Positions 12,103-21,365 of a stretch of DNA of 64,000 nt are shown in pieces (position 1 is the stretch's first letter; each line of letters starts with the position of its first letter). Both the position numbers and the translations under genes were made by a program. The stretch covers positions 91,091,882-91,155,881 of the forward strand of contig CAXKWD010000005.1 of assembly GCA_964059195.1 (NCBI GenBank), in the 5' to 3' direction. The notes under the pieces were generated by a model that worked only from the letters and a program-made list of their open reading frames with translations, was not told the DNA's origin and did no database searches. The DNA is from Ectobius pallidus. Lineage: Eukaryota; Arthropoda; Insecta; Blattodea; Ectobiidae.

Positions 12103-12572
12103 CAGGGGTTCTCAAACTGTGGTCCGCGGACCCCGGGGGGTCCACAGGCATGGTTTGAGGAGTCCGCGGGAGATTTTTTAATATTGCAGTAGATTTAAGG
12201 CTGTAAGTTTAAAAAATAAAACCCAATATTTCAGAGATTATCAAAAGCAAAAAAAACACCACCATCCTTCTCACTGAAATTAGTGGTATTTTACTATATA
12301 ACTTTTCCATTGGTAATTTTTTATAATTAATACTAAGAGTCCTGTCGTTTTGTAATTGAATTCAATGTTAGAAATTTAAAAAAAAAATGTATCAAAACAA
12401 ACAGACTGCTTTCTTTTTCTATCCTATAGCTTTTCGTTTTGAATTAAATATATTTCAAATGGTTAATACTACGAAATTAGTAAAAATAGTAAAGGGTCAT
12501 TTTTTAGGGGTCCGCAATGACAACATTAATAATTAAAGGGGTCCTGGAGTAACGGAAGTCTGAGAACCCCTG
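12103..12572. mobile_element. Non-autonomous hAT element, 470 bp
   Basis: The left end CAGGGGTTCTCAAACTGTGG matches the right end read on the other strand, CAGGGGTTCTCAGACTTCCG. The exact 8 bp duplication CTATAGCT is at 12095-12102 and 12573-12580. The motif GGTCCGCGGACCCC just inside the left end is shared with elements near 50840 and 54921. No coding capacity. Confidence 0.92.
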
Positions 12573-12580
12573 CTATAGCT

Positions 12581-13371
12581 TATGCCATTATTTAGTACAA
12601 TAGCCTATATTATTTCACCATTAGACTCATAAACAACTCTCGTAGATGTTTAATGAATACGGCATAATAGGCCTATAAGTCACTTAATCGTCTCTTACTT
12701 TATTGGACTTGCTGATGAGGATGTTTACTGCCTGAAGATGTACCCGAAACAGTTTATTTGCACAAGGTCAGCGGTTACCTTTAAAGTACTATAATTGCAC
12801 ACAGGAAACGTATTTGGAAACCCTTGAAATGAGCACAGGACAAATTAAAATTTTAATATTGCTGAGAGTAAATTTAATATCAATATTGCTGACTATTAAT
12901 TAATTAGTCCTGCTCCTAATCCTCATTGGCCTACTCCTATCATCAATAATTTCACTGCTCCAAATATTGTTACTAACAGTAAAGAATTGGAAGGCTCTTC
13001 CTGTCTCTGGAAGTTGAGCTTCTCGGATTTTACAACAAAGAAAACTGTTAACATTCTAAACCCATCCTTAACCCCTAAGATTGCTTCAAGTGCTCACGTT
13101 AAGAGATAGAATCTATATCAGGGCCATAGTACTTGAAGAAGTAGATAATTTCTTATTAAGAGCAAAACTGCGAGGGATGGACATAAGTCAAGGTAGCTAT
13201 TTTCTCTTTTGAAAATACAGAACCAGTTTAAAATTTTGAAATATGCAAATGAAATAGCAGGGTATGGAATGTAGGCCTGTTTATAACGCAGACATCCATA
13301 AACATCCATACGCGACTGCGACGTGCCACTCTAATGTATAGCGATAGTTGGAAACAAGAAAGCACACTTAC
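12581..13371. other. Intergenic or intronic DNA
   Basis: If the exon at 13372-13660 is real, this lies 3' of it on the minus strand and would be intron. No acceptor or further exon could be picked out by eye. Confidence 0.35.
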
Positions 13372-13660
13372 CTACTCCATGATTCCTTAAAGTTTGGTAA
13401 GAATGAGCATTATTCTCCAAAGCTTCTATCAGCTCCTTGTGGTATTCTTTGGAATTTCTCTCTCGGATGGTGATTATTTTGTCGTAAGAATGTTGTTCAC
13501 ATCTTGTCATAAACATTCTGTACGACGGCTGACACAAAACTAAATTACCATCTGTTCTATTCGTATAATCGTACATCACAGTGCTACAAATGATTTGTCC
13601 AATTACTAGAGATGCCACACTCTCCCGTGACATACAACATATCATGGTGCCATAGCCTTG
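13372..13660 (-). CDS. Candidate internal exon of an unrecognised host gene
   Basis: The minus strand is open for over 100 codons, reading GYGTMICCMSRESVASL, then GQIICSTVMYDYTNRTD, CQPSYRMFMTRCEQHSYDK, IRERNSKEYHKELIEAL and ENNAHSYQTLRNHGV. Composition is mixed, without low-complexity bias, and the C-terminal half would form a charged helix. The frame runs straight into GTAG|GTAAGTGTG, a consensus splice donor at 13371-13366. Upstream, CTATTTTCTTGCCCAAAG is a plausible acceptor, giving a start near 13660. The alternative AG would move it to 13656. I do not recognise the protein family. It could also be a domesticated or decayed transposon exon. The exon boundaries are inference and the open frame is seen directly. 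Confidence 0.5.
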
Positions 13661-14450
13661 CTTTGGGCAAGAAAATAGTTGCCAAGACCATCCCGCGTAT
13701 ATTACAGAATATAATATAATCTATCTTTTTTTTTTTTAACTTCGGCTTGTAAAATGTCGTTTTGCAAGGAAGTGTGTACCGCTGAACAAGATCATTTAAA
13801 AAGTCTCAATGACTTCATAGGATATGGATTTCTCACTCGTCTACTTAGTTGCGCAGTGCATTAAACAATTAGACTTAATCGTACGGCGTACAACCCTACT
13901 ACTTCCAGCAGTACTTGACTAATAATAACAACAGATGAATGATAATAACAAATATTAGTAGTAATGATAGAGTGCATGGTGAATAAAAGATGAATTGGTA
14001 CACTTATGATGGATATGTTAGAGTCGATAGGGCGGACCCCCGGCGGGTCAGGACTGTCAAGTGCCAACATATAGAGTCCTAACTTAGGATCAATTAGCTC
14101 TCGGCACAGTCTGTAATTTGCAGTTGTCATTTTCCCTTGCCTGCTGACGACGTTTCATGGAAAAATGCTACACACAGCTTTGGGTATCCAAGAAAAGCTT
14201 GACTGATTCATTGCTTAGCCTTCGTTCATTAATATGATGAAAAATTAGGATTATAAGTAAGAAATATATTATGAATAGGCCCTACAACTTTTGGAACTTC
14301 GAATATTTCATTTTTTCACCAATCCATTAATTCTTTGACTGTTTCATACATAGTAAGAGAAGGCCAGTCGAGTTACCCTTTATTGAAAGCAATTTGCAGT
14401 AGGTTATTGTACACAGAAATTTAGTTCTGTTTTAGGCCTATATGTCATAT
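13661..14450. other. Possible intron or flank of the exon candidate
   Basis: Contains a second minus-strand frame (13861-14130, 89 codons, starting MTTANYRLCRELIDPKLG and containing LDSPDPPGV) whose first half looks protein-like. It has no convincing splice sites, so it is not called. Confidence 0.3.
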
Positions 14451-14461
14451 AACAGCTCTAT

Positions 14462-14600
14462 GACTGACTGACTCTGTCCTATATCCCCAGTGTCGGGGCA
14501 AAGGGCCTCCAATTGGAGGTCTCTGATACCTATGTGAATTTTGTTACTCTTATTTTCCGAGAGAGGGCAGAGGGACAGGTGTTAAGCCCATCGCCTCACT
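14462..14600 (-). mobile_element. 5'-truncated SINE with 11 bp target duplication
   Basis: The exact repeat AACAGCTCTAT at 14451-14461 and 14601-14611 bounds a 139 bp insertion. It matches, in reverse, the 3' end of the SINE at 63526-63907: CCTCCAATTGGAGG for CCTCCACTTGGAGG, and TATTTTCCGAGAGAGGGCAG. The 3' tail is a (GTCA)n repeat on the SINE strand. Loss of the tRNA-like head while keeping the tail and duplication fits target-primed reverse transcription that stopped early. Confidence 0.85.
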
Positions 14601-14611
14601 AACAGCTCTAT

Positions 14612-14887
14612 AATATTATATTAGTTAAACGTAGGATTTGATTCTCACCCTTGTCAAATATTCCTCTGTAGAATAGAATATTACCCTCGGAAGTGATATA
14701 TAATTGAAAGTGTACCATTAAGCGGACAACTATTTACTATGACATCTTTCTTCATTTCTAGCCCTTAATTTTAAAAAAGGCAATTCATCATAGTTAGATG
14801 CATAATTGCTTCATTGTAACTGTGTTACCGTTTAAAGTGAGAACAATAGGGGTGTTCTATTGGGTAGAGGCATGAGTGCAATTTTTT
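14612..14887. other. Intergenic DNA
   Basis: Nothing recognised. Confidence 0.4.
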
Positions 14888-15028
14888 AGGTAGATTTTCG
14901 AAGAAAAATCTACCTATTGCAATGGATACCACTTTATGATTTTCGAAAAATTCTTTCATATCTTTACGTTTCATGCTCCCCTAAGTACGAAACCACCGCC
15001 CGTTCAAAAAAAAAAAAATGTGATATTT

Positions 15029-15069
15029 ATATATATATTTATATAAGTTATATATATATATATATATAT
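15029..15069. repeat. (AT)n microsatellite
   Basis: Interrupted ATATAT runs. The overlapping frame at 14917-15243 encodes YIYIYI from this repeat and is not a gene. Confidence 0.9.
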
Positions 15070-15321
15070 CTTTACACAATAGCGGCCGTAATTTTGAAGA
15101 TATTTGAACCAAATTTTATTATGTTATTTCTAGGCCCAATAGTTCGGACAAGTTCGTTAATGGGCAAAATTGGCCCAAGGGGGTGGTCGGGGGAGGGGGT
15201 TGAAATTTTAAAACATTTATATCTCGGCCCCTATGAAGTATAGAGGGAAACTTTGTTTGAATAAATTAGAGTACTCCCTATGGAGTTCACAGTGACACCA
15301 ACAATTCGGGGGTTCGAGTGA

Positions 15322-15347
15322 GGGTGGGGGTGGGGGTGGGGGTGGGG
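15322..15347. repeat. (GGTGGG)n minisatellite
   Basis: Four tandem GGTGGG-type units. G-rich on the plus strand and compatible in principle with a G-quadruplex (inference). Confidence 0.8.
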
Positions 15348-15883
15348 GATGAAAATTCGAAACTTTTGAAACCATGTCTTGTGGGGTATCGTTGAAAAGC
15401 TCTTGATGAGTACTCTACAAATCAATAAATAGTTTCTTGATAGCTCTCATATGACGCGATATTTTAATGTTTGAAAATAATAACACTTAAAAGAATTATT
15501 ATAATATCATAATTTTGTCTTGTTTAGCGGCTTTGCTAATTTTATTCATTGCTGATCTTGCGCACGGCCTCCCAGAATATTATATCCTATTCTTGTTGTC
15601 AAAACAAATGATTGTAGGCTCTTCCTCTTTACCGAATTCAGTTCTTATTACTGCAGGTTTACCATGCCAAGGCTAAAGAAGAAGAGTGCTATGCAGCGAC
15701 AATAAATTAAACCAAAAGCACTTCGAAATCTACCTCCGCCTGTAGGCCTGCCTAAAGGGATTTTTTTTCCTTGGGCCTAATTGGAAATGAACCAAATTAA
15801 ATTGAAACTATTTCCATTTGAAAAACTTTTAGTTTAACTGAAAATACGTATTGAAAATACGTTAGGTTTTTTTCTCAAATATA

Positions 15884-16328
15884 GTTTCCAATAGGCTATA
15901 CACAATATTTCACATTTGCTCAATTACTACAATGACTGTATAATTATTCTACTGCTATTATTTATATTATTTAAAAATCATCATGGGATAAAAGCATAAT
16001 ACAAAAATTGCAATACACCTTATTTGTCTAAAAACATGAAACTTATGTGTATGCACTATAAGACTCAAAAGGTTATCATTTTGAATATTATTGTGTATAC
16101 TTGTCTAAAAACATGAAACTTATGTGTATGTACTTATCATTTTGACTGTTATAGTGTATACACATAAGTTTCATGTTTTTAGACAAGTAATGTAGGCTAT
16201 ATTGCAATTTTTGTATTATGCTTTTATCCCATGATGATTTTTAAATAATATAAATAATAGCAATAGAATAATTATACAGTTATTGTAGTAATTGAGCACA
16301 GGTGGAATATTGTGTATATATTGGAAAC
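15884..16328. repeat. 445 bp imperfect palindrome (foldback element)
   Basis: The left arm, 15884-16015, starting GTTTCCAAT, is repeated in reverse complement at 16200-16328, ending ATTGGAAAC. Identity is high through TATTTATATTATTTAAAAAT and GGGATAAAAGCATAATAC. The inner part carries three copies of TTGTCTAAAAACATGAAACT, two forward (about 16024 and 16101) and one reversed (about 16158-16187), so the extra forward copy breaks the symmetry of the loop. No coding and no obvious target duplication. It may be a foldback MITE or an inverted duplication. Confidence 0.85.
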
Positions 16329-16676
16329 AATAGAATCTGCTCAGTTGGAAAATGAAAATAATTGAAATCTCATACATAGAACTACAGCGTTTTTTGCTAG
16401 ACGGTAAGGTCATCTTCAGAATGCACTAGGATAGTTGCGCCAATACAAGAAGAGGATTTCATCGCGGCGCGCAAATAAAACATTGCATTTTTGCAATCTA
16501 CACGGTGGGACAACAAAACTATATCTACCCAGTGCTTTGTAGGAATGCATTTCAGCAAAACACCACTGGATTAAAACAACTTTCATGAATTAGTAAAATG
16601 TTCTTAATGCATCGGAATTTAATTATCAAACTGAATACCAAGTATTTTCTAACTTTCTTCGCTAATTTAATTTTGC
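16329..16676. other. Intergenic DNA
   Basis: A slightly CpG-richer spot (GCGGCGCGC) lies at about 16464-16472. No gene is called. Confidence 0.4.
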
Positions 16677-16689
16677 ACTTAAGTTTACA

Positions 16690-16804
16690 GGGGTACGCCG
16701 TAGCGTAGTGGTTGAGGCGCTGCGCTACAAACCAGAAGGTCGCGGGTTCGATCCCCGATGAGGTCATTGGAGTTTTTCAAATGGCCTAATCCTTCTGGTG
16801 GCAC

Positions 16805-16860
<56 letters not shown>

Positions 16861-17110
16861 TGTTTATTTATTCTGGCAGAGCTAAGGCCATTTGGCCTTC
16901 TCTTCCGCTCCTATGGCCACTATGGCCCTGAGGTCGACTCAGCCTCTAACAGAAATGAGTACCAGGAGTAATCCTGGGGGTAAAGGCGGCCGGTGCGTAA
17001 GGCTGACAACCTTACCACCTTCATGTGCCGACTGTCTAAAAATCCGGGAGCCTCAACCTCCTGGAACCCTCTGTGCCTCCATGGCCTGTAATAGGGAACA
17101 CTTTACCTTT
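16690..17110 (+). mobile_element. tRNA-derived SINE (GTACGCCGTAGCGTAG family) with internal (ATT)n insert
   Basis: Flanked by the exact 13 bp duplication ACTTAAGTTTACA at 16677-16689 and 17111-17123. The head has polymerase III promoter boxes: box A within GTAGCGTAGTGGTTGAGGCG and box B as GGGTTCGATCCCC. Compared with the sister copy at 58227-58530, it carries about 105 extra bases between GGTGGCACTA and TGGCCCTG: an (ATT)n array of some 50 bases plus a stretch ending CTCCTATGGCCACTA. Transcription would run left to right. Confidence 0.92.
16804..16860. repeat. (ATT)n microsatellite inside a SINE
   Basis: Roughly 18 tandem ATT units, absent from the related SINE at 58227. Confidence 0.95.
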
Positions 17111-17178
17111 ACTTAAGTTTACATCTTTCCATTCAATCTGAATTACAAAATAATTACTGTCTGGTGTTAAACCATTAG

Positions 17179-17860
17179 TAGACCTGGGATTTTAGGCTCT
17201 AAAAAAATTAGTTTTAGGTACTTAAAATAGGCTTTTAAAACAAGTAAATAGGCTTTAAAAGAGAAAATAGGCACTTAAAATATGCTTTAAAATGTGTAAA
17301 TAGGCCTACACAGAAAATAGACTTTAAAATGCAATGTGCTTTTAAACTGTAACGTGATCTCTTTTTACTGTAAGAAACGTAGTATACCTATTCTTAACAG
17401 AAATAATTGCAAAATTAAGACAGAATTAAAAATACATTTATCAAAAACAGTTTAGTTTTCTTATGAAAAATTGACACAGTATGTCCTTTCTTACTATATA
17501 CCTACTACTTGTTGTTTTGAGCTAATCTTCTCCGTCAGTCAGGATTCCTTTGGCGACAATTGTTTAGGAAAATCAAGTTTCTGTGAAAAACCCACCCTCT
17601 GCTGTTCTGCTCTTCGTTGAGGGATGTCCATTAAATGATTGTAAAAGTTATAGAAGTTTAATTTAATTTTAAATGTACAAAATAGGCATTTTATGCACTA
17701 AAATAGTAAAAATAGGCTCCAAAGGATCAAATAGGCATTTTAGGTCACTATAAAACTCTATAAATATAAGTGATATATCATGAAATGTCAACATATTTAA
17801 AAATTTTCAAGTTATTTCATAAGAAACAAAATAGGCATTTGCCTTAAACTCCCAGGTCTA
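17179..17860. mobile_element. Non-autonomous hAT element, 682 bp, with AAATAGGC repeats
   Basis: Terminal repeats TAGACCTGGGATTTTAGGC and, from the right, TAGACCTGGGAGTTTAAGG. The 8 bp flanks are ACCATTAG (17171-17178) and ATCATTAG (17861-17868), one mismatch. Both sides are crowded with AAATAGGC or GGCTTTTAAA motifs spaced about 15-25 bases apart, likely subterminal binding repeats. No coding frame. Confidence 0.87.
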
Positions 17861-17868
17861 ATCATTAG

Positions 17869-18660
17869 GTATTCGTTAAACTGATTGAACTGTCGAAAAA
17901 CAATCACCAATACCGAGAGCATGGGAGGTGGAGATATGCTGTTGTTGCAGACAGGGGGGTCGGTGCAACATGTGAATGACGTTGCTGTTGCAGACAGAAA
18001 ACGAATGAATGTGAACCCGTTAGGAGTGTTTCTGAGATGTGGGGCACACTCATAGGGGGTTCACAAACACTCGACATTTCCATTTAATCTGCAACGCCCC
18101 AACTCCTTTCTTGATAACTTCATCCATGGGGTAACCCCTCGTCTCAGCGCAAAACGATTGTCGGCTTGGGAAATTAAAATTGTCAAAATAAATATTTCAG
18201 AACCTATTTAAGAACAATTAGGCCTAGAGTTAAACCCACTGTTGTTCCTTTTTTTAATTTTCCTACACAAAGAAAATGTAAAAGGCATTTCTATCGTCTG
18301 TAGTACAGTGGCAAAAAGCATCACCTATTCGACAAAATTGTTTGAATTCTTTATTTTCCCTTTACAAGAAATATACGCATAAAGGAGCAGATGTAGTTTG
18401 CATTATTAATCTACCAAATACGTCTAAATATAAAGAAGATGACATAACACAACATGGGAAAGGAACAGCTAATAGTTTATCATCAGTAATAATGGAAAGA
18501 TTGAAAGCGTTGAGAATTTTTTCTTCTTGGGCCCATGATAAACACGAGCAATGAATACATGCTGCTGACTTCACAATGGCATAAATCATCTACCGCGTAA
18601 ACATGACCAGAATATGAAAAAGCGAGGACATCAGCCTATCACCAAAATGCAGATTGGTTC
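17869..18660. other. Intergenic DNA with open frames on both strands
   Basis: 18342-18554 (plus) and 18362-18589 (minus) are open over the same bases, which argues for chance. The near-repeat GTTGCAGACAG occurs twice near 17946 and 17989. No gene is called. Confidence 0.35.
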
Positions 18661-18671
18661 ATGCCACTGTA

Positions 18672-18739
18672 TTCATTTATTTATTGAATATCCAACATTG
18701 GATTAAACCCTATTTCACCCGAAGGTATATTAGGGATAG
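18672..18739 (-). mobile_element. Very short LINE stub (about 68 bp) with target duplication
   Basis: The flanks ATGCCACTGTA (18661-18671) and ATGCCATTGTA (18740-18750) match at 10 of 11. The enclosed sequence, TTATTTATTGAATATCCAAC through CCCTATTTCACCCGAAGGT, is the 3' end of the LINE at 48347-50327 in the same orientation. It is thus an extremely 5'-truncated insertion. Confidence 0.8.
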
Positions 18740-18750
18740 ATGCCATTGTA

Positions 18751-19349
18751 CTGCTCCCAACAAGTATCAGACTGATCAAACAAGTATCGTTGCATCTGAA
18801 CTGTGGTGGTCGCAAAAATTACTTCGATACCCTGGACCAGAAGTGGCCAACTTCATTACTCAAGAGGGCCAACATAAATGTGTGTTTTCGTCATGAGCCA
18901 AACATTCTAAATGCAGTAAAATTATTATTAAAAAGTAAAATGATTAATAATGCAGTACATTAAAGAAAGCACTTTTTTCGATGCAGTAAAATTATTATTT
19001 GTTAAGATGAAGTACACATTAATCAGAGCACTGTGGATCTTCGTGGGAGGTATGGCAAAATCAATTTCCAAAGATGATGTTTTTAACAATTTTATTCCTA
19101 AAGATGGGCATCGGTAAATCTGTTCCTTTGTGAAGATTTTACTGCCTTCATATCTGAATGTGAAGTGAGAAAAGTGTATTGTCCATGTTTATGGTAAAGA
19201 GAGATACGTGAGTTCATTAATCACATTTATTTGGGTTGTCCAACCTTCGGGGATACCATGTGGTTCCGAGATTTTCTTCATTTTTACAACCAATTTACAT
19301 GAAGTGAATATCGTACATAATATATTATACTAAGAGGCAAAATTGTTCC
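18751..19349. other. Intergenic DNA
   Basis: Contains a repeated ATGCAGTAAAATTATTATT at about 18911 and 18980. No gene seen. Confidence 0.4.
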
Positions 19350-19362
19350 TATTTGGTCAGTG

Positions 19363-19661
19363 GGACCGCCGGCGTGGTCGTGTGGTTAGCGTCGGTGACT
19401 ACAGATCCGTCGGCCCGGGTTCGATCCTCGGATTTTTCTGAGGTAGGGAGGTCTGGTAGGGGTGGACTCAGCCTCGTGATTCAAATTGAGGAGCTACTTG
19501 ATAGAGAAGTAGCTGCTCTGGTCATGGAAACCATCATTAACGGCCGTGGGTGTCGGCATGCTGACCACATATGCCCCCCAATCCTGCCGTCTGCCTATGG
19601 TAGATGACGCAGCAGTTGGGTGGTAGGCCTTGTCCTTCCTGGGATGTTAGCGCCACGGAGT
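19363..19661 (+). mobile_element. tRNA-derived SINE with exact 13 bp target duplication
   Basis: TATTTGGTCAGTG at 19350-19362 is repeated at 19662-19674. The head GGCGTGGTCGTGTGGTTAGC carries box A and GGGTTCGATCCTC is box B. The body (TTTTTCTGAGGTAGGGAGGT, GAGGAGCTACTTGATAGAGA, GTCGGCATGCTGACCACAT) matches, in reverse, the SINEs at 43800-44062, 29150-29700 and 59290-59505. The duplication is perfect, which suggests a fairly recent insertion. Confidence 0.93.
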
Positions 19662-19674
19662 TATTTGGTCAGTG

Positions 19675-20344
19675 AAAGTTACGTGTTTCCCATCAGACTT
19701 TTATGTTTGGAATCGGACTATGAGCAGTGCTGTTTTTCTCTTCCTCAAGTGCGTTTAAAATTTATTATAAAAGGTATCATTGTATTTTGTGTTACTTATT
19801 TTACGAACCATAAACTCATTATTATTATTATTATTATTACTACTATATGCTAAACATAATAGAATTGCAATGATGTAAAGTGATAAAATACGGGTCATTT
19901 GCAGTTTCTAATATAAACTAAAATCCTCGAGAAGAGTCACTGAATGGTTCAAAGCACATTTGCCAGTTTAAAAAAATGGGTTTTAAATGATGATAAGGTA
20001 GAGTACCGTATTTAAAACTAGTGTTTCTGGGAAATGAATTTCCCCTTGTGCATGGGTTACCTGTTTTACCGTGGAAAAACGCAGACATGAATTAATTTAG
20101 CATTGGAAGTTGATTCATAGTCTTTGACATTTATGATGTAATAATTTTCTGTTATCATTTGTATAACACTGCATATGCTGATGAAATAATGTCAAATTAG
20201 CTGCCGTGATGGTTCGTTGGTTCGTTAGTGTGTTGGTAACGTTACGTTGATAGTGTACGAGGGAGGCCAACCATTTACCTATTCGCATAAAGAGAGCAGT
20301 AATAATTTGAAAACCGAATTTAACAAACAGCATATGTTTGCCTC

Positions 20345-20348
<4 letters not shown>
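19675..20348. other. Intergenic DNA
   Basis: A short (ATT)n run lies near 19818-19841. No gene seen. Confidence 0.4.

Positions 20349-20381
<33 letters not shown>
20347..20381. repeat. (TG)n microsatellite
   Basis: About 16 TG units. The overlapping frame encodes CVCVCV and is not a gene. Confidence 0.95.
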
Positions 20382-20383
<2 letters not shown>

Positions 20384-20522
20384 TTGAAGTCTGTGTGCTT
20401 GTGTGCGTGCGTTTGGTTTCATTTGTTTTAACGTTGTTATGTTTTGTGATGACGATGGAAATAAATTGCCGACCTCCGTGTTGTAATTTGTTCCAAGTTA
20501 AAGAGGACCTGGCACTGTGTGT

Positions 20523-20524
<2 letters not shown>

Positions 20525-20582
<58 letters not shown>

Positions 20583-20712
20583 TTAATAGGCCTAATAATA
20601 ATAATAGGCCTAATAAAACAAATAAAACAAATAATAATAATAATAATAATAATAGGCCTAATAATAATACAAATAATAATAATAATAGTAATAATAATAA
20701 CGATAGTAATAA
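20525..20712. repeat. (AAT)n array interrupted by TAGGCCTA
   Basis: A pure AAT run of about 55 bases is followed by further AAT blocks separated by three TAGGCCTA palindromes (near 20587, 20606 and 20653) and AAATAAAAC units. The frame here would be poly-Asn and is an artefact. Confidence 0.95.
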
Positions 20713-21023
20713 ATTTGGTTGAAAAACATGTATTAGCTTGTTTAACGCCGGTTAAAGTCCGCCGGTAAATTTCCCCATAATTTACGCTAAATAAGTTAGA
20801 TTGACTAACGCTGTGACATTTTGTATAGTTGCATCTGATTTGACATTAACCATGTGCTGATATAATGTGCAATAATGAAGAACAAGGTCACAAGGAGATT
20901 ATTTTCTTCTTCTTCTTCTTCTTCTGTATTACCTTGTTTTACCTCTCCCTTGTAGAACTTTTTAAGCGACCCACGCCGCCCGGGCCTTACAGGGCCGCGA
21001 CCTGTCGGGAGAGGAATTATCTA
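20713..21023. other. Intergenic DNA
   Basis: Includes (TTC)n at about 20906-20924 and a GC-rich patch at 20970-21010 (CCGCCCGGGCCTTACAGGGC). Function unknown. Confidence 0.4.
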
Positions 21024-21029
21024 TTAATC

Positions 21030-21358
21030 ACATACATACTTCTTTGACCAGACAAGAACATGGAGGATCTCCCCGTATGAGTGTTTAGCCCACCTCGGAG
21101 ACAACACGAACACACGAGACACACCATTCATACACACACACTCACTAACTCCGAACAAGGCGAGGATGGGATGAAGATGATAATGACGGCCAGATGATAT
21201 CTGGGACCGCAAGGGCCTAAAATTACCCGACATTTGTCTCACATGTGAGGAAAAACCCCAGAAAAACCTCATCCAGGTAACTTGTCCCGACCAGGAATCG
21301 AACCCTGGCTCGCTGCGTGAGAGGAACGAACGCAATCCCTGCGCCACAGCGGTGCGAC
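21030..21358 (-). mobile_element. tRNA-derived SINE, minus strand
   Basis: Read on the minus strand it starts GTCGCACCGCTGTGGCGCAG (box A region), has box B GGGTTCGATTCCTGG, then GGACAAGTTACCTGGATGAG and GGGGTTTTTCCTCACATG. Fragments of the same family are at 22218-22292 and 27748-27885. Target duplications are not clear. Confidence 0.82.
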
Positions 21359-21365
21359 TAAAGAG

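Larger units (their letters stand above)
14888..15735. mobile_element. Unclassified candidate element with AGGTAGATTT ends
   Basis: The left end, AGGTAGATTTTCGAAG, is a reverse complement of the right end, CTTCGAAATCTACCT, at 15721-15735. The left end also forms its own hairpin, since AAAAATCTACCT follows 5 bases later. The interior contains an (AT)n tract near 15030-15069, GC-rich runs including (GGTGGG)n at 15320-15350, and a short frame starting MPRLKKKSAMQRQ at 15662. No target duplication was identified, so the boundaries and class are uncertain. Confidence 0.4.

Noticed and set aside
18342..18589. Overlapping frames on both strands as a gene pair
   Set aside because: No domain, no splice or promoter context; antisense co-open frames of this size can arise by chance.
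20519..20722. 67-codon poly-Asn frame
   Set aside because: It is the translation of an (AAT)n microsatellite.
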